Origin: Macrocystis pyrifera
Taxonomy: Eukaryota > Sar > Phaeophyceae > Laminariales > Laminariaceae
DNA length: 64,000 nucleotides
Direction: 5' to 3'
NCBI GenBank assembly: GCA_031763025.1
Contig: JASSKH010000002.1
Location: 1,976,929 to 2,040,928 of the forward strand
Of the stretch, positions 11,691-22,954 are shown piece by piece. A program made the position numbers and the translations under genes. Each line of letters begins with the position of its first letter. Position 1 is the stretch's first letter. A model generated the notes under the pieces. That model saw only the letters and a list, made by a program, of their open reading frames with translations. It did no database searches and was not told the origin of the DNA.

Positions 11691-13498
11691 TTACGCTTCC
11701 GTTTCCCGAGAGAGGGGAGGAGGGGCGAAGGGGGCAGGGTTATCGCGAGTTGCAAACCCTTCTGGGTTCGGTATGCGGCGATTAATTCGTGACATTGGGG
11801 TGCTTCGTCTGCTCGATACTCGAGGTCCGGCTCCTGGCCGTATCCTCGAAGCCTCAGACGGTATTTTGTAGTTGTGGGGGCTTTTTCTGCCCGGCCCACG
11901 TCTATGGTCTACTACCCTGTCTACGAAATAGAACTCAATTTTAGGTTGAACCTCGTCGGGATGGTCCAATGCGGGTAGGGGTATTGGTTTCCCCAAAAAC
12001 AATTCCGCAAGTTTCTCGAATTGAGGTGCCGGCGGTGTTTCCCGTCTATGGTAGGGCTTTATGTGGGCAAGATGGACTGACACTTCTCGTGTGTCGTTCA
12101 TAAGTCGTACTCTATATACCACTGGTGATAGTTGTGAGCAGACGACATACGGTCCTCGCCATGGTAGCAGCAGTTTTGGGTTGGGACCATCCGCGTCCTG
12201 GTATGGTTTGTACACGAGTACTTCTTGTCCAGGTTTGAACACGGGGTACGGTTTGAGTTTGCTTTTATTTTCTGCTTGTTTGTCTGCACGCTCGGTAAGA
12301 TTTCGGCGTGCGAGTTCGAAAGCGATCTGCAAATTGTCCCGCGTGTTTTGTGCGAATTCTTCGGTCTCTGCTGTTCTTCCTACATGAGGAATTCCGAGAA
12401 TTATATCGACTGGAAGTCGAGGTTGTCGCCCGAACATCAAGAAAAATGGCGTCTCATGCATCGTAGCACTAAAACTAGTGTTGTGAGCTAATTGGACAAA
12501 CGGTAATAGTGATGCCCAGTTGCTTTGATCTATCACGCTATGCATGGCCAGCATGTTGTGCATGGTGGAGTGTACGCGTTCTGATACTGAATTGCCCTGA
12601 GGTCGATACGGAGTCGTTCGGGTCTTGTTGTATCCGAGAATCTGTTGCAGCTGGTACTTTACCTTGTTTTCAAATTCGGGGCCTTGATCTGAGTGCAAGG
12701 TGTCTGGTGGACCGAAAATGCTAATTATTCGTTCGATGATAGCCCGGGCTACTGTGTCGGCCGCCTTATCACGTACCGGCAACAGCACTGCAAAACGTGT
12801 CAGATGGTCCATCATCGAGAGAACATATTTACATTCGATCCCTGCGGCTGAAGTTGATACCGATTTGTACTCTACCAAGTCAACCGATATTCTTTGGAAC
12901 GGTCGTTCGACAGGCAAATGGCCTGTTGGGAGTTTGGGTCTGACGTGTGCTGTTTTTCGTCGATGGCAAGCTTGGCATTTTTCGCACCACTCTCGCACGT
13001 CGCGGCTTATAGTAGGCCACCAATATTTCCGGCGGATTTTATCGTAAGTCGGTCTGGATGCGAGGTGTCCTCCTGACATGACATGGTCGTGGTAAGCGTG
13101 CAGAATTAGACCGACAAGGGCTTCTGGTACTACCAACTGATCGCGGAATGTGCTTCTTTTTCGAAGGTGTCCCGGAAGATACGATTTGAATAACATTCCG
13201 TCTTGTACTGCATAGTATGACATGGTTGCTTTCGTTCCTTTCTCGGGTGAGGGCGCGTCTGCGTGCTGAATGTAGTCAATGTACGGACCGTACTCTGCTG
13301 CTTGAGCCGAGCGGAGTTTTTCTTGATCGACGGACATGAAAACATTGGTTGCGCTCGCGAATACTGACTTCACACTAAAAAGCTCTCTATCGATGCGTAC
13401 TGGTTCTAGATTAGCCAGTTTGTCGGCGGAAACCTGACAAGGACGGGGAGTTCGCGCTGTTTGTAGCTCAGGGTCCTCTGGTACATTCCGGTAAATGG
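11691..13498 (-). CDS. Ty3/gypsy integrase, 5'-truncated pol
   Basis: C-terminal part of a retrotransposon polyprotein that joins element cDNA to the host chromosome. The frame is open from the edge of the inserted TIR element (13,498) to a stop at 11,691. The last 560 codons run from a GTG at 13,373, but nothing marks that as a true start. Counting from it, a zinc-binding motif is visible (His97, His103, Cys133, Cys136), followed by the catalytic triad Asp165 (SVDLVEY), Asp229 (HSDQGPEF) and Glu265 (SERVHS). The spacing of 35 residues between the last two is the D,D-35-E pattern. A GPY/F-type module follows (WRGPYVV, about 406-410), then a basic, proline-rich tail. Protease, reverse transcriptase and RNase H would lie upstream and are lost at 13,499. 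The integrase part itself has no stops or frameshifts, which suggests a fairly recent copy. Confidence 0.9.
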
Positions 13499-15264
13499 GG
13501 CCGCACGCCCATGGTCTTACCTGGAGCTGGCAATTAAATTAAATTTGCGCGAAGCGCCAAAAACGAGGGAGTAAAGCGACCAAAGATTTTTTCGCCGATA
13601 GGCGTTTTTTTTTTTTTCGTATTGCGGTGGGTACAGGCTTCGTCTGTCTGTAACTAAAAAAGTTGTGTTTTTGTAATACTCATTGCGAGAGCTGTACCTG
13701 ACCGATTTCCACACACTCGATATCTACAGAAGCGGACGATCGTAGACTAACGCGTGGAACTTGTCTGGCTGAAAAAATTGTCTCGAGTTGGTCACTGTCG
13801 GAGTGCTGCTATGGTCTTGGTGATGTTTCGGGGGCGGGGCTATTTCGTTGTTTGTAGTTTGACTTCGTTTTCTGTGAACGCACACGGCCTACGGCATGTA
13901 TCAGACAAACTCGCTTTCTCTATCTATCTACTGGTGGTACTGGCCGACAAGACGAGTACTACTGCTTTTGGGTCCGTTTACACTTGTCCACAACACAAGT
14001 GCTGGGTACGTTTACCTTGATATTCTCTATCTATTAGATGCACTTCTTTCTTCTCGCCTTTCCTCTGGATGTTTTCAATAGGTCAGACGATGTTTTCTGC
14101 AGCGACCGGTTCAGTTTGCTTATGATAATTTCACGAGCACTTACTTACCGTGAGTAAGCAGCTAGCCTGGCCGGGGGAAGTCAATAATTATCGAGTACGT
14201 GCAGGTGGAAGAACGTGCCCATGGGAAGTCATCACCGGGTTTACAGGTGTGTGCCTCGTATCTTCCCTTGCACCTAAATCGAGTAGCTTCTCAAACAAAA
14301 CGTATTTCCATTACGCTCGTGAGTCCTCGTTGGGGACAACACGCGAAAACAGTCTTCGTCGCTCACTGCTCCTACAGCCCCCCGAAACATATAAACCCAA
14401 CAAGTTCTTCGCATATATCCCAAACGCATTCCGCTCTCAGAAGCTGTGCACCGCATGTAAGTGTCGGTGCAAGGACAGCACCTACATTTCTTGCGGAATA
14501 ATCAAGACACGTGAACCAGACGTTGATTAACAGTATGCCCAACACAAGAATACAACCATCCTCGTAACATCAACGGAGTAAAAACGTCGCCTACAAGCGG
14601 TGGCAGAATCTATCCCTGAAGCATATCGAGACAAAAAAACAGTGCACATGCTGCACGCATCGTGCACCACTTGGTTTAATCTGAACAGTAATATTCGGGC
14701 CGCCCGCGCTGCACGCGCGCCATCATCGTGGGCTAGAATTGCAGCCCGCCTGACACATTTTGTCTCGGGCGTATAAACTCGCACTCCTCACTGAATATCC
14801 AATTTTCGTTTGTCTCCTTCGGATGCTTAAACGTCCCGGGAAAGCTCGTCGGGTGCACAGCACTTGATACACCTTCCACAATCGTGCTCCTGCCAAACGT
14901 AACTATGATGGTCTTTCTATGCTCCTACTGCCATCTCATACCCCCCGGCAAACCCCCGAAAATCTGGATGGCATTGCCGACAGCACAGCTACCCTCTGCA
15001 CCCCCCTGATCTCGGGCAGTTTGATGTTCTGCATACTATCTGCTCATCCCGAAGGTCATCAGCGATTCAAGCGAGGCCTTTGCCACGAGTAGTACTTGCG
15101 GGGCCTCCACTACCGACGAAAGCGCGGCAGTTGGTCTTGATGGGTGCACCTTTTGCGCAAACAGCCCTTGGCGGTTCCCTGGTGTTAATGTGACCGTGAT
15201 GCCTGCGTTACCACCCGTGAGACGTCAAACGTGGGAAGGACGTGTCTTTTAGCCCAAATGCCGC
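13499..15264 (-). mobile_element. Second copy of the TIR element, inverted, truncated
   Basis: This stretch is the reverse complement of 7404-9158, the right part of the complete element, with scattered differences. Its outer end (13,499-13,528) is the element's terminal repeat, and the 8 bases before it (13,491-13,498, GTAAATGG) are a candidate target duplication. It interrupts the gypsy pol frame. The match ends at 15,264, exactly where the copia LTR starts, and the rest of this copy is not found beyond the copia element. No coding sequence is recognisable. Confidence 0.75.
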
Positions 15265-15518
15265 TGTTCGTTTGGATCGTTCCAGCAGCGACGGTTACAA
15301 GTTGTAGAGGGTTGCGTATATCTTCGCAGGCGTTATTATGAATTATGCCGTGTGTTCACGAGGAGAGTTTGAGCACTCCGTTCTCTGCTCCGTTCTCTGC
15401 TCCGAGCTACGAGCTAGGCTCCGCTCTCTCTCCCCTCATCTGTCCTTTAATACAACGACTATAAAGCAACTCATCAGACCACGTGGTGGTCAGGGCATCC
15501 AGGCTTGGACTACGAACA
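15265..15518 (+). repeat. Copia 5' LTR
   Basis: It begins TGTTCGT and ends ACGAACA, a perfect 7-bp inverted end, and matches 21,244-21,499. A TATAAAG occurs at 15,460-15,466. A stretch resembling the initiator-tRNA primer-binding site of copia elements (ctggtaccagaagcc) lies at 15,544-15,558, about 26 bases inside the LTR edge, which is farther than usual. Confidence 0.85.
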
Positions 15519-15562
15519 CACTAGTGTCTTGAACGTTTGAGGTCTGGTACCAGAAGCCAACG

Positions 15563-17329
15563 ATGCCCTCGAAGGGATCGGCTCAAGAAGAGCGCGACTC
15601 TCCAATTGACGTTGAACCGCTGCGACGCGAGATCAAGCTGGCGATGGAGAAAAGAGAGGCGTCGATGCTGAACGCCACGAGGGAAATGATGACCGAGTTG
15701 ATGAGGAACAACGGTCGATCGGAGCCAGACAGCGCTGAAGGCAGCGTTGCTGTAGGAGAAAGTCCAGCAGAGGTAGGAACCACTGCTGTAGGGGAAAGCC
15801 CAAGAGGGGCAGTACCCACTGCTAAAGTACGAGAGACTACTGCTGCTGTTAAAGCAGGCATTGGTCGATCGGAGTCCGGCAGCGCTGAGGGTAGCGCTGC
15901 GGTAGGGGAGAGCCCACAAGGGGCAGTACCCACTGCTGTAAGAGAGATTGCAGCAGAACAAGAGACAAATTTGCGTGAGGGCGCCTCGCCAGATTTGGGA
16001 GCAACTGGACGCGGAGGAACTGCGTTGCCTGTCGAGGTTGGCCCACCGAGGGGTCATCCAGACCAGCATGGGAGGACAGGAGGATGGGGTGCATACCCTG
16101 GCGGTGAGTTGGGTGGTGGATTTGATCTGCCTCTATCGCGCCATTTGGCCTTCAAACACACTCCTGTGCCATCGTATAGTGGGCTAAAATCTGAGTTCAA
16201 CCGCTGGACAAGAGACGCTCGGTATTACGCCAAAGGAGTTGATTTCTTGTCTGCTTTCTTGTCGGATCCACCACAGTACATTCCCGTAGGGGAATTAGAC
16301 ACCGAAAACTCGATGCTTGTCGCTAGGGGGTTTAGCCGCGAAAGTGTGCACAAACATACACTGGCATGGAATTTCCTGTCGACGGCCCTCAAGAGCAAGA
16401 TCAATAAATGTATTTTGCACCGGTGTACCTCGCCGAGGCAAGCGTGGGACGCTCTCCTTGCGTGGTACGGCCCTCAGATGACGGGGGCCAAATCAGACCT
16501 CTCCCGACGCCTTAACAGTTTTAAGATGGCGCCGGGGAGCAACCCGCTCGAGGAGATGGGCAGGATCGAGGATCTTGCCGCGGAAATGCGAACAGCAGGA
16601 ATGTCAGTAGACGACCACATGCTGTACACCATCTTTATTGACGCTCTGCCTGCCGAATACGAAGTGGAGGCTCGGAACCTGGCATCACGTGACAGCATCG
16701 GCCGTGATGACATCATCAAGGCTGTTCGAGAACGGCATCACCGACTTTCTGGAAACAGGAAGAAGGGGTCCAACGCTGGCCACGCAGGCCATGCTATGTA
16801 CGCCGGCGGCGGCGGCGGCGGTGGCGGTGGTCGCCGGAAAGGTGGAGGAAATGGCAAAGAAAAGGGTGGACGACGGGGTCACTGACGAGGCGGTAGAGGC
16901 TCCAACGAGGACGGTGGTGGCTCGGCCGCGGCTGCTGGTGGCAATGGCAGCAACGCCAAAGCCGCCAGCGGAAGTACTCCAGTGGGTAAGTATCATAGGT
17001 GTGGCAAGAAGGGCCATTGGAGGAGCGAGTGTGCGGCGAAGCTATGCAGTCGATGCCAGGGACGCGGGCACTCTGCCGATGCCTGTCCCATGTCCACGGA
17101 TCGATGCAGTCGATGCAACGGGCTGGGGCACGCTGCTGATGTCTGCCCCTCATCGAAAGAAGAAGCTGTCATGGCGGTGACGAGTAAGGACGGGGCAAGG
17201 GACGACGACCCGCAAAAAGGTACGGTTCAGGCCTCAGCTTACAAGGCCGAAGAGACAGGCAAGTGGAGCGATGGTTCGGGGGAAGGGGGAGTCTGCTTGG
17301 CAGGTAGGAGACGAGGCTTGGATATGTGA
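15563..17329 (+). pseudogene. Copia gag with one in-frame stop
   Basis: Structural protein of the copia particle. The ATG at 15,563 opens 440 codons up to a TGA at 16,883-16,885. The same frame then continues to 17,329, so the stop looks like a point mutation. The N-terminal part has an internal 150-bp duplication (about 15,713 and 15,863) giving repeated GESPxGAVPTA-type segments. Residues about 185-395 match the copia gag-polypeptide (UBN2-like) domain. A glycine run follows, then three zinc knuckles downstream of the stop. The second and third are intact CX2CX4HX4C motifs. In the first (YHRCGKKGHWRSEC) the leading Cys is replaced by Tyr, a single base change. Confidence 0.85.
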
Positions 17330-17655
17330 TAGTGGTGCGTCTACTCACCTGACGCCCTCCGCTGACTGCATGATCAATTATAGAGAATGCAAGTTGACTC
17401 TCCGAATCGCTGACGGATCCATCCGAGCGATCGAAGGTTACGGTGACGTGAGTGTTGTCTTTCGGTCCGGAAACGGTCCCGTGCAAGTGCTGCTTGCTTA
17501 CGAACGTTGCGCACGTGCCGGATCTCCGGTACCACTTATTTTCCCTGCCCACTCTGGTCAAAAACGGCCATACTTTCGAAGGGCGCCCCACGGGGGTTGT
17601 AATCAGGCTCAAGTCGGAGCGTTCGATCGTGTTCCCGTTGAGTGGGACTCTCTAC
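17271..17655 (+). pseudogene. Copia protease and start of pre-integrase region
   Basis: Aspartic protease that cleaves the polyprotein. The active-site motif WICDSGASTHL is at about 17,320-17,352, in a different frame from gag. A further frame change near 17,490 is needed to reach the conserved segment VAHVPDLRYHLFSL (about 17,507-17,548). The gag-to-protease change lies near two short G runs (17,277-17,291). Copia elements normally use one continuous ORF, so these are read as damage or sequence error. Confidence 0.75.
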
Positions 17656-18700
17656 AGCCTATACGGCTACCGGGTCGACCGCATTTGTGGGGAAAATGCC
17701 TGTGCTGTACTCGGGACAACTGCCCAACAAGTCTGCAATCAACATCAACGATTTCCACTGCGCTGCTGGACACTCCCACGAGGTACTACTTCGCAAGACC
17801 GCGGAGCAGCAAGGGATTGTCCTCGAGGGAAAGCTGCTGGAGTGCAAAGGGTGCTCCATGGCAAAGGGTCTCCGCGAAGGTATCAAGCAGTCCACACACA
17901 CACGAGCAGATAAGAAGCTCGGGAGGGTTTTGGTGGATTTGAGTGGACCAAAGGAGATAGAGTCTCTCGGGCGGAAGCGGTATACGCTCATCGTGCGCGA
18001 CGAGTTTTCACGGTATACGTGGGTGTACTTTATGCGCCACAAGTCGGACGCCGCGGAAATGTTCGAGCTGTTCCTTGCGGATTCTCGTGCAGACGGTGTC
18101 CCTTCTACGGTGGTAATCGTCCGATCTGATGGGGGTGGTGAATTCCGCGGGGGGAAAGTTTGGCGACCTGTGTAGATCAAGATGGATCAAGCAGGAATTC
18201 ACGACGGCCGACAGTCCCCAATTCAATGGAGTAGCAGAGAGCGCGCTAGGTTTGATAGAGACGGCCGCAATGGCGGGCCGAATCCAGGCTCAAGAGCTTT
18301 TTCCTGCCGCGAAACTCCCGGCCACGACGTCGTTGTGGGCGGAAGCGTCCCGCTGGGCGTGTGACGCCTTGAACCGCACAGCAACAACAGCTAACCCGCA
18401 GAGCAAGTCGCCACATGAGATGTGGCATGGTAGCCCCCCCCCCGGGTTACTACTGCCCTTCCTCAAGCCTGGCTATTGCAAGGTGAAGAGGGAAAACACG
18501 TCACAGGCGAAAGCGCAAGAGTGCTTTTACCTCGGCCCTGCAACAAACTACCCCGGAGATTCAGTACGAGTGCTGACAAAGAACCGCACTGTGCTAATAA
18601 CGCGCAATGTCACCTGGCAACGCGTGTCGCCGCACCACCTGTACCTGCTCAGGCGAATGACTCCCTGTCTACGGAAAAGGGGGGGGTCAGAGGCAGACGA
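17642..18700 (+). pseudogene. Copia integrase
   Basis: The 17,642-18,175 frame has the pre-integrase zinc motif (HCAAGH...CKGC), then the first catalytic Asp in LVDLSGP and the second in VRSDGGGEF. A frame change occurs at a run of six G (18,149-18,154). The third catalytic residue lies beyond it, in NGVAESALG (about 18,222-18,248). A GKR-like C-terminal region follows to about 18,700. All three acidic residues are present, but not in one frame. Confidence 0.8.
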
Positions 18701-19160
18701 CGTGAGCACGTCGGATCGAGGTGGTGGGGGGGTGGTGGATGAGCTGGACAACGGTCTGGCTCGCTTGAACGACCTCGACGTGACGTGGGGTTTTGACCTG
18801 GACGCGTTTATGCAGGAGCGCGCACAGCAGGCACCTGCCGGCGGCGAGGCCGGCGGCGAAACACCCGAGACGATGGGTTCGTCTCAAGGGGGCGCCGTGG
18901 ACACCTCCTCGGTCCCGACAGGGAGGGCCGAAACAGCCGAGACGATGGATTCGTCTCAAGGGGGTGCCGTGGACGCGCCCTCGGTCCCAACAGGGAGGGC
19001 CGGAAACGACCCGGGCGCAGCATCAGCCTCCGACACCGGGCAAGGGGACGGTGAGGATCCCCCCGCGGTCCTGTCGGGGAGGGCAGCACACGAGCTCAGC
19101 AGCTGGGGCCGGCTCCCCCCGACTGTACGGGGCCGGACCCGGGGTCAAAGCCAACGCCTG
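18700..19160 (+). other. Low-complexity linker between copia integrase and RT
   Basis: Part of the 18,129-19,703 frame, encoding acidic, Gly/Ala/Ser-rich sequence. A roughly 66-bp unit (beginning cgaaacacccgagacgatgg near 18,858) recurs near 18,930 and encodes ETMxSSQGGAVDxxSVPTGRA. Such variable linkers are common in copia polyproteins. Confidence 0.6.
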
Positions 19161-19379
19161 AAGGGTGAACCTGCTGTGCACCAGGTAAGGATGTATGAAA
19201 GGACCGCAGACGCGCTGCTTGCGGCAGCGTACGAGTCGTGGACGAAGCCTGGGAGTATGCTGGATCGTACGCTCTGGACGACGGAGGACGCAGTGGCTTT
19301 GATGGCCGGAGGACCTGCTGTGGAGAACAAACGGGAGTTGAGCGTGTGCATGCCGAGTGGTTTCCCAGAAGACGTAGAA

Positions 19380-20383
19380 CCGCCCCCACAGTCCGTCGCA
19401 GATATGGAGCGTTCTCAATACAAAGCGGCGTGGCACGAGGCCATGAAAATTGAGTTGGACGGTCACAAAACGAGCGGTACGTACGAAGCCGCGACACCGC
19501 CAAAAGGGCGGAAACCTGTAGGTGCGAAGTGGGTGTTTACCTACAAGACGGATAAGGATGGCTTGGTAGTAAAGACAAAGGCCAGACTTGTGGCTAAGGG
19601 GTTTAGCCAGGTGCAGGATGTAGATTATTTCAAACGTTTGCACCGACTCCCTCGTCAGCGTCAGTTAAAATTCTGGTGGCTGTTGCAAATGAACATGGTT
19701 TAAAGATTTTTCATCTAGACGTCGCACAAGCTTTTGTTCGCACGAAACTCGACGCCGAGATATACATGAAACTGCCCGGTGGGTGTGGTGACATGTCAGG
19801 AAAAATCGTACGCCTAAACAGATCACTGTATGGTCTAAAGCAGAGCGGACGGCAGTGGGCCGAATTATTGGTAGATACCGTGGTAGAGTACGGAATGGAG
19901 CAGTGTAGGTCTGACCCGTGCGTATTTCGCATGGCTGTGGACGGCAAGGTAGAACTGATCATGGCCGTTCATGTAGATGACATCGTGATCGCAGGATCGG
20001 ATGAGACATGTAGATATTTCCATGCCGCGCTAGCTATGAAATTTCCCACGAATAGCCTCGGCGAACTGACTTGGTACACTGGTTGTGCTTTCAAACTCGA
20101 CTGGGAACTGGGGACATTGGAGATTACGCAGAAGGCGTTCATTGAGAGCATGCTGAATCTTTTTGGTGTTAACTCATCCTCTGATATCCCCGCGACCCCC
20201 GGTGTGGAACTAGGTCCAAGAGAGGAGGGCGAACTTGGAGGAGACTGGTCGTGCAGGGAGGCTGTGGGCAGCTTGAGGTGGCTGTCGACCATGACGAGGC
20301 CGGACATCTCGAACGCTGTGCGTGCTGAGGCGCGCCACTCACTCCCACAACCCAACGGGAGAGGCACTGGAAGGCAGTTTTGA
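19380..20383 (+). pseudogene. Copia reverse transcriptase
   Basis: RNA-dependent DNA polymerase. The RT core begins around WHEAMKIELDGH (about 19,433) and GAKWVFTYKTDKDG, running to KGFSQVQDVDYF. A one-base loss near 19,630 shifts the frame, after which it continues as HLDVAQAFVRTKLDAEIYM and SLYGLKQSGRQW, with the catalytic HVDD at about 19,970-19,982. The frame runs out near 20,350-20,383 in the thumb region. The domain is complete but broken at least once. Confidence 0.85.
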
Positions 20384-20969
20384 AGATTATGGCTTACCTG
20401 CACGGGACCAGGTTTATGGGATTGACTTTTGTACGGGGCTCGGGTTTGGATTTGACTGCGTATAGTGATGCTGATTATGCGGATAAGTCGAACGATAGGC
20501 GCTCGGTATCGGGGACGGTAATCACCCTAAGGGGTGCGGCCGTCAGTTGGGCAAGTAGTACGCAGAGGTGTGTTACGTTGTCGACAGCAGAAGCAGAGTA
20601 TGTCGCCCTGGGTGAAGGGGTGAAGGAAGCTTTGTTTACGGGCGCGGTGTTGTCGTTTATCTGTCCAGAGCTAAGCGGATCATGTGTCCGGGTTTTCGAC
20701 GATAACCAGGGGGCCATAGCGTTGGCTGAAACCCTCTTTGTTCTGCTCGGAGTAAGCGTATCGACGTGCGTTTTCATTTTGTCAGAGAGCTACTTCGTGC
20801 TAAGAAGATCGACATTCAGTTCGTAGCTTCGGAAGAGCAGCACGCGGATATTTTGACGAAATCCCTTGCTGCGACCCCTTTTAAGTCTCATCGTAGGTTC
20901 TTGTTGAATCTGCCTTTGGAGGTGAGTGAGGGGTATGAGCATTATTCGATGAGTACCATGTTTGAGTGA
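20380..20969 (+). pseudogene. Copia RNase H
   Basis: RNase H that removes the RNA strand during reverse transcription. Conserved acidic blocks are seen as YSDADYA, STAEAEYVAL and DDNQGAIAL. A frame change near 20,730 separates these from the C-terminal part RFHFVRELL...QHADILTKSL (20,766-20,969). The polyprotein stop is at 20,967-20,969. Confidence 0.85.
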
Positions 20970-21243
20970 TGGGAGGAATAATTTGTCAGGTCGCCAACCC
21001 TGCGCTACTTTTAGGGGCATGGGGGAGTAGGGCACCGCTTGGCATTTTATTTTCTGGCCATGATCATCGGTTGGAATGCGGCCGTTGTTTCAATTGCAAT
21101 GGTTTGGAGTATATGTGTTATACAGGGGGTTTTGACCCGGTGGCCGGGTTTCCTCCTGCGGGACTGTCGTTGGCTGTTCGTAGGTCCTAGCAAGTCTTGA
21201 ATGTCTTTTCGGTCTCGTCACTGCGGTGAAGAGCCAGGGAGGG
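20970..21243 (+). other. Copia 3' leader to LTR with polypurine tract
   Basis: Non-coding stretch after the RNase H stop. The purine run agccagggaggg just before the 3' LTR (about 21,232-21,243) is the likely plus-strand primer site. Confidence 0.6.
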
Positions 21244-21499
21244 TGTTCGTTGGGATCGTTCCAGCAGCGATGGTTACAAGTTGTAGAGGGTTGCGTATAT
21301 CTTCGCAGGCGTTATTATGAATTATGCCGTGTGTTCACGTGGAGTGTTTGAGCACTCCATTCACTGCTCCGTTCTCTGCTCCGAGCTACGAGCTAGACTC
21401 CGCTCTCCCTCCCCTCCTCTGTCCTCTAATACAACGCTTATAAAGAAACTCATCAGACCACGTGGTGGTCAGGGCATCCAGGCTTGGACTCTACGAACA
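21244..21499 (+). repeat. Copia 3' LTR
   Basis: 256 bp, begins TGTTCGT and ends ACGAACA, near-identical to 15,265-15,518. It abuts the gag-like region of the next retroelement without a target duplication. Confidence 0.85.
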
Positions 21500-22770
21500 C
21501 ACACGGCGTCTCACTCCGGGGGATCGGCGGCCGATGTACGCCCCGCTGGCGCTGCGTCGGACTTCGTACGCTCCGTCGACTTGGTGCAGTGGATGGGGCC
21601 AGTCGAAAGCCAATTTGGGCTCATTCGCGACGATATTCAGGCAGTCTCGTCGTAAACCGACTCTTCCATCGCTGGCATCAAAAACTCCGTGTGAACTTGC
21701 ACCGCGCAGTGCGCCCATTTGGACATCGTTCCCCAGCAGCTCGTTGCGAGCCAGGCCGCTCAAGGGGACGCGTCCCGCGACAGCCGTGACACGCGGGAGC
21801 GACTGCTTCAAACGTCCCAGCATGTCGACGAGGCTACCCTTTGTGAAAAGCCGGGCCCCAGCGGCACTGGATTCTACGGGACCGTATCTCCCATATTCTC
21901 GGCCATTCTCCGGCCGACATCCAAGCCTTCTTGCGGGAATCGGTCAATGTAACGGCACGGGTGGGCGGCCAGCTCCGCCTAGTGAGCGACTTCGACGTTA
22001 CTCAGTTCGGTCCCCGTACGGACGCGGCCCCCGACGGCTGCCTCATGGTCGCCGACCGCCTCGAGCTCGTGCGGTCGGCGCTCTTCGGGGTGCTCTCCGT
22101 TGGGCTGTCGCCGTCGGCAGACGCTGATCGGCCGTGCCTGGCGCGGCTGGCCCCTCTCAGCGTTGCCTTCACGTCGGCGTCCGCCGACCTTCATACGCAC
22201 ACGCTGTGCAATTACACAAGCCTCTCGAGCACCAAAGCAAGGAGCGTGATGTGCGAGATGGTAAATCACAATCTTCGGCTGTGGATCGACGAGCTCATGC
22301 GTTTCGCCTTGTCAAGCCAAACACGTGTGGTGCCTCCCCCCCCGGACACGATATTTGCAGTGCCCTCGCTAACGGCCTTCGGCCGGACGTCCGCGTTTGG
22401 TCAGGGCGGGGGGGAACTCCTGATGATTGTCGAGGAAACATCCCGGGGCCACTTCGAGGGGGAAATGCATTTTAAACGTAACGCCACGGCTGCGCCTGCT
22501 TCCCCGGGCACGGGGCACGCCAGGAACAAGAGTTCTCAGCCGTGTAATATGATTGCCGCCACGGGGAGGTGCAAGTGGCGCGATTGTAGCTTCGTGCATG
22601 ACGCTTCTCATTCGGATTCGCCGTCTCCCGTCGCTTCCAGCGCTGGGGGTGGCGGCATATCGGCGTCGGCCGAGACCGGGTCACGCGCTTCGGCCCTGCG
22701 CGCGGCCAAGGCTCCTAGGGCTGCGGGTGGCGGGGGGGCATCTGGGGGCGGTGGTTTCAGCTCCGGATGA
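21500..22770 (+). pseudogene. Gag-like protein with CCCH zinc finger
   Basis: Two frames carry the coding sequence. The first runs from the copia junction to about 21,950 with stops near 21,653 and 21,689. The second is 21,931-22,770 (279 codons). The latter ends with a CCCH-type zinc finger (PCNMIAATGRCKWRDCSFVH, about 22,540-22,599) and a Ser/Gly-rich tail. A CCCH finger in a structural protein just upstream of RT suggests an RNA-binding Gag role. It has no close match among families I can name. Confidence 0.5.
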
Positions 22771-22954
22771 GGACACGGGCCCTTCCGTTCGGTAGGGCCA
22801 ACATCATCTGGGGGTACGTCGGCCTCCCACACCGCCGGCGGGGCGGTTGCGACGGCGACGGCACGCAGCGAGGCGACGGAGCCGGCGGCTAAGCGCGGTG
22901 CCGGGAGGGGGCTGCGGGGGCATGCGTTGGATCCTTTGGCTGTAGACGGCGTCG

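Larger units (their letters stand above)
15265..21499 (+). mobile_element. Ty1/copia retrotransposon with two LTRs
   Basis: A 6.2-kb element with LTRs at 15,265-15,518 and 21,244-21,499. In order it carries gag, protease, integrase, reverse transcriptase and RNase H, the gene order that defines Ty1/copia. The two LTRs differ at about 13 positions plus a 2-bp indel by eye, roughly 95% identity. The coding region has an in-frame stop and about six frame changes, so this copy looks defective. The five bases before the element (gccgc) and after it (cacac) do not match, so there is no target-site duplication. The left flank is the inverted TIR element and the right flank is a different retroelement. 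Confidence 0.9.

Noticed and set aside
21317-21655. Open frame running from the copia 3' LTR into the next element
   Set aside because: The part inside the LTR is open by chance; only the part after 21,500 resembles the gag of the second element.
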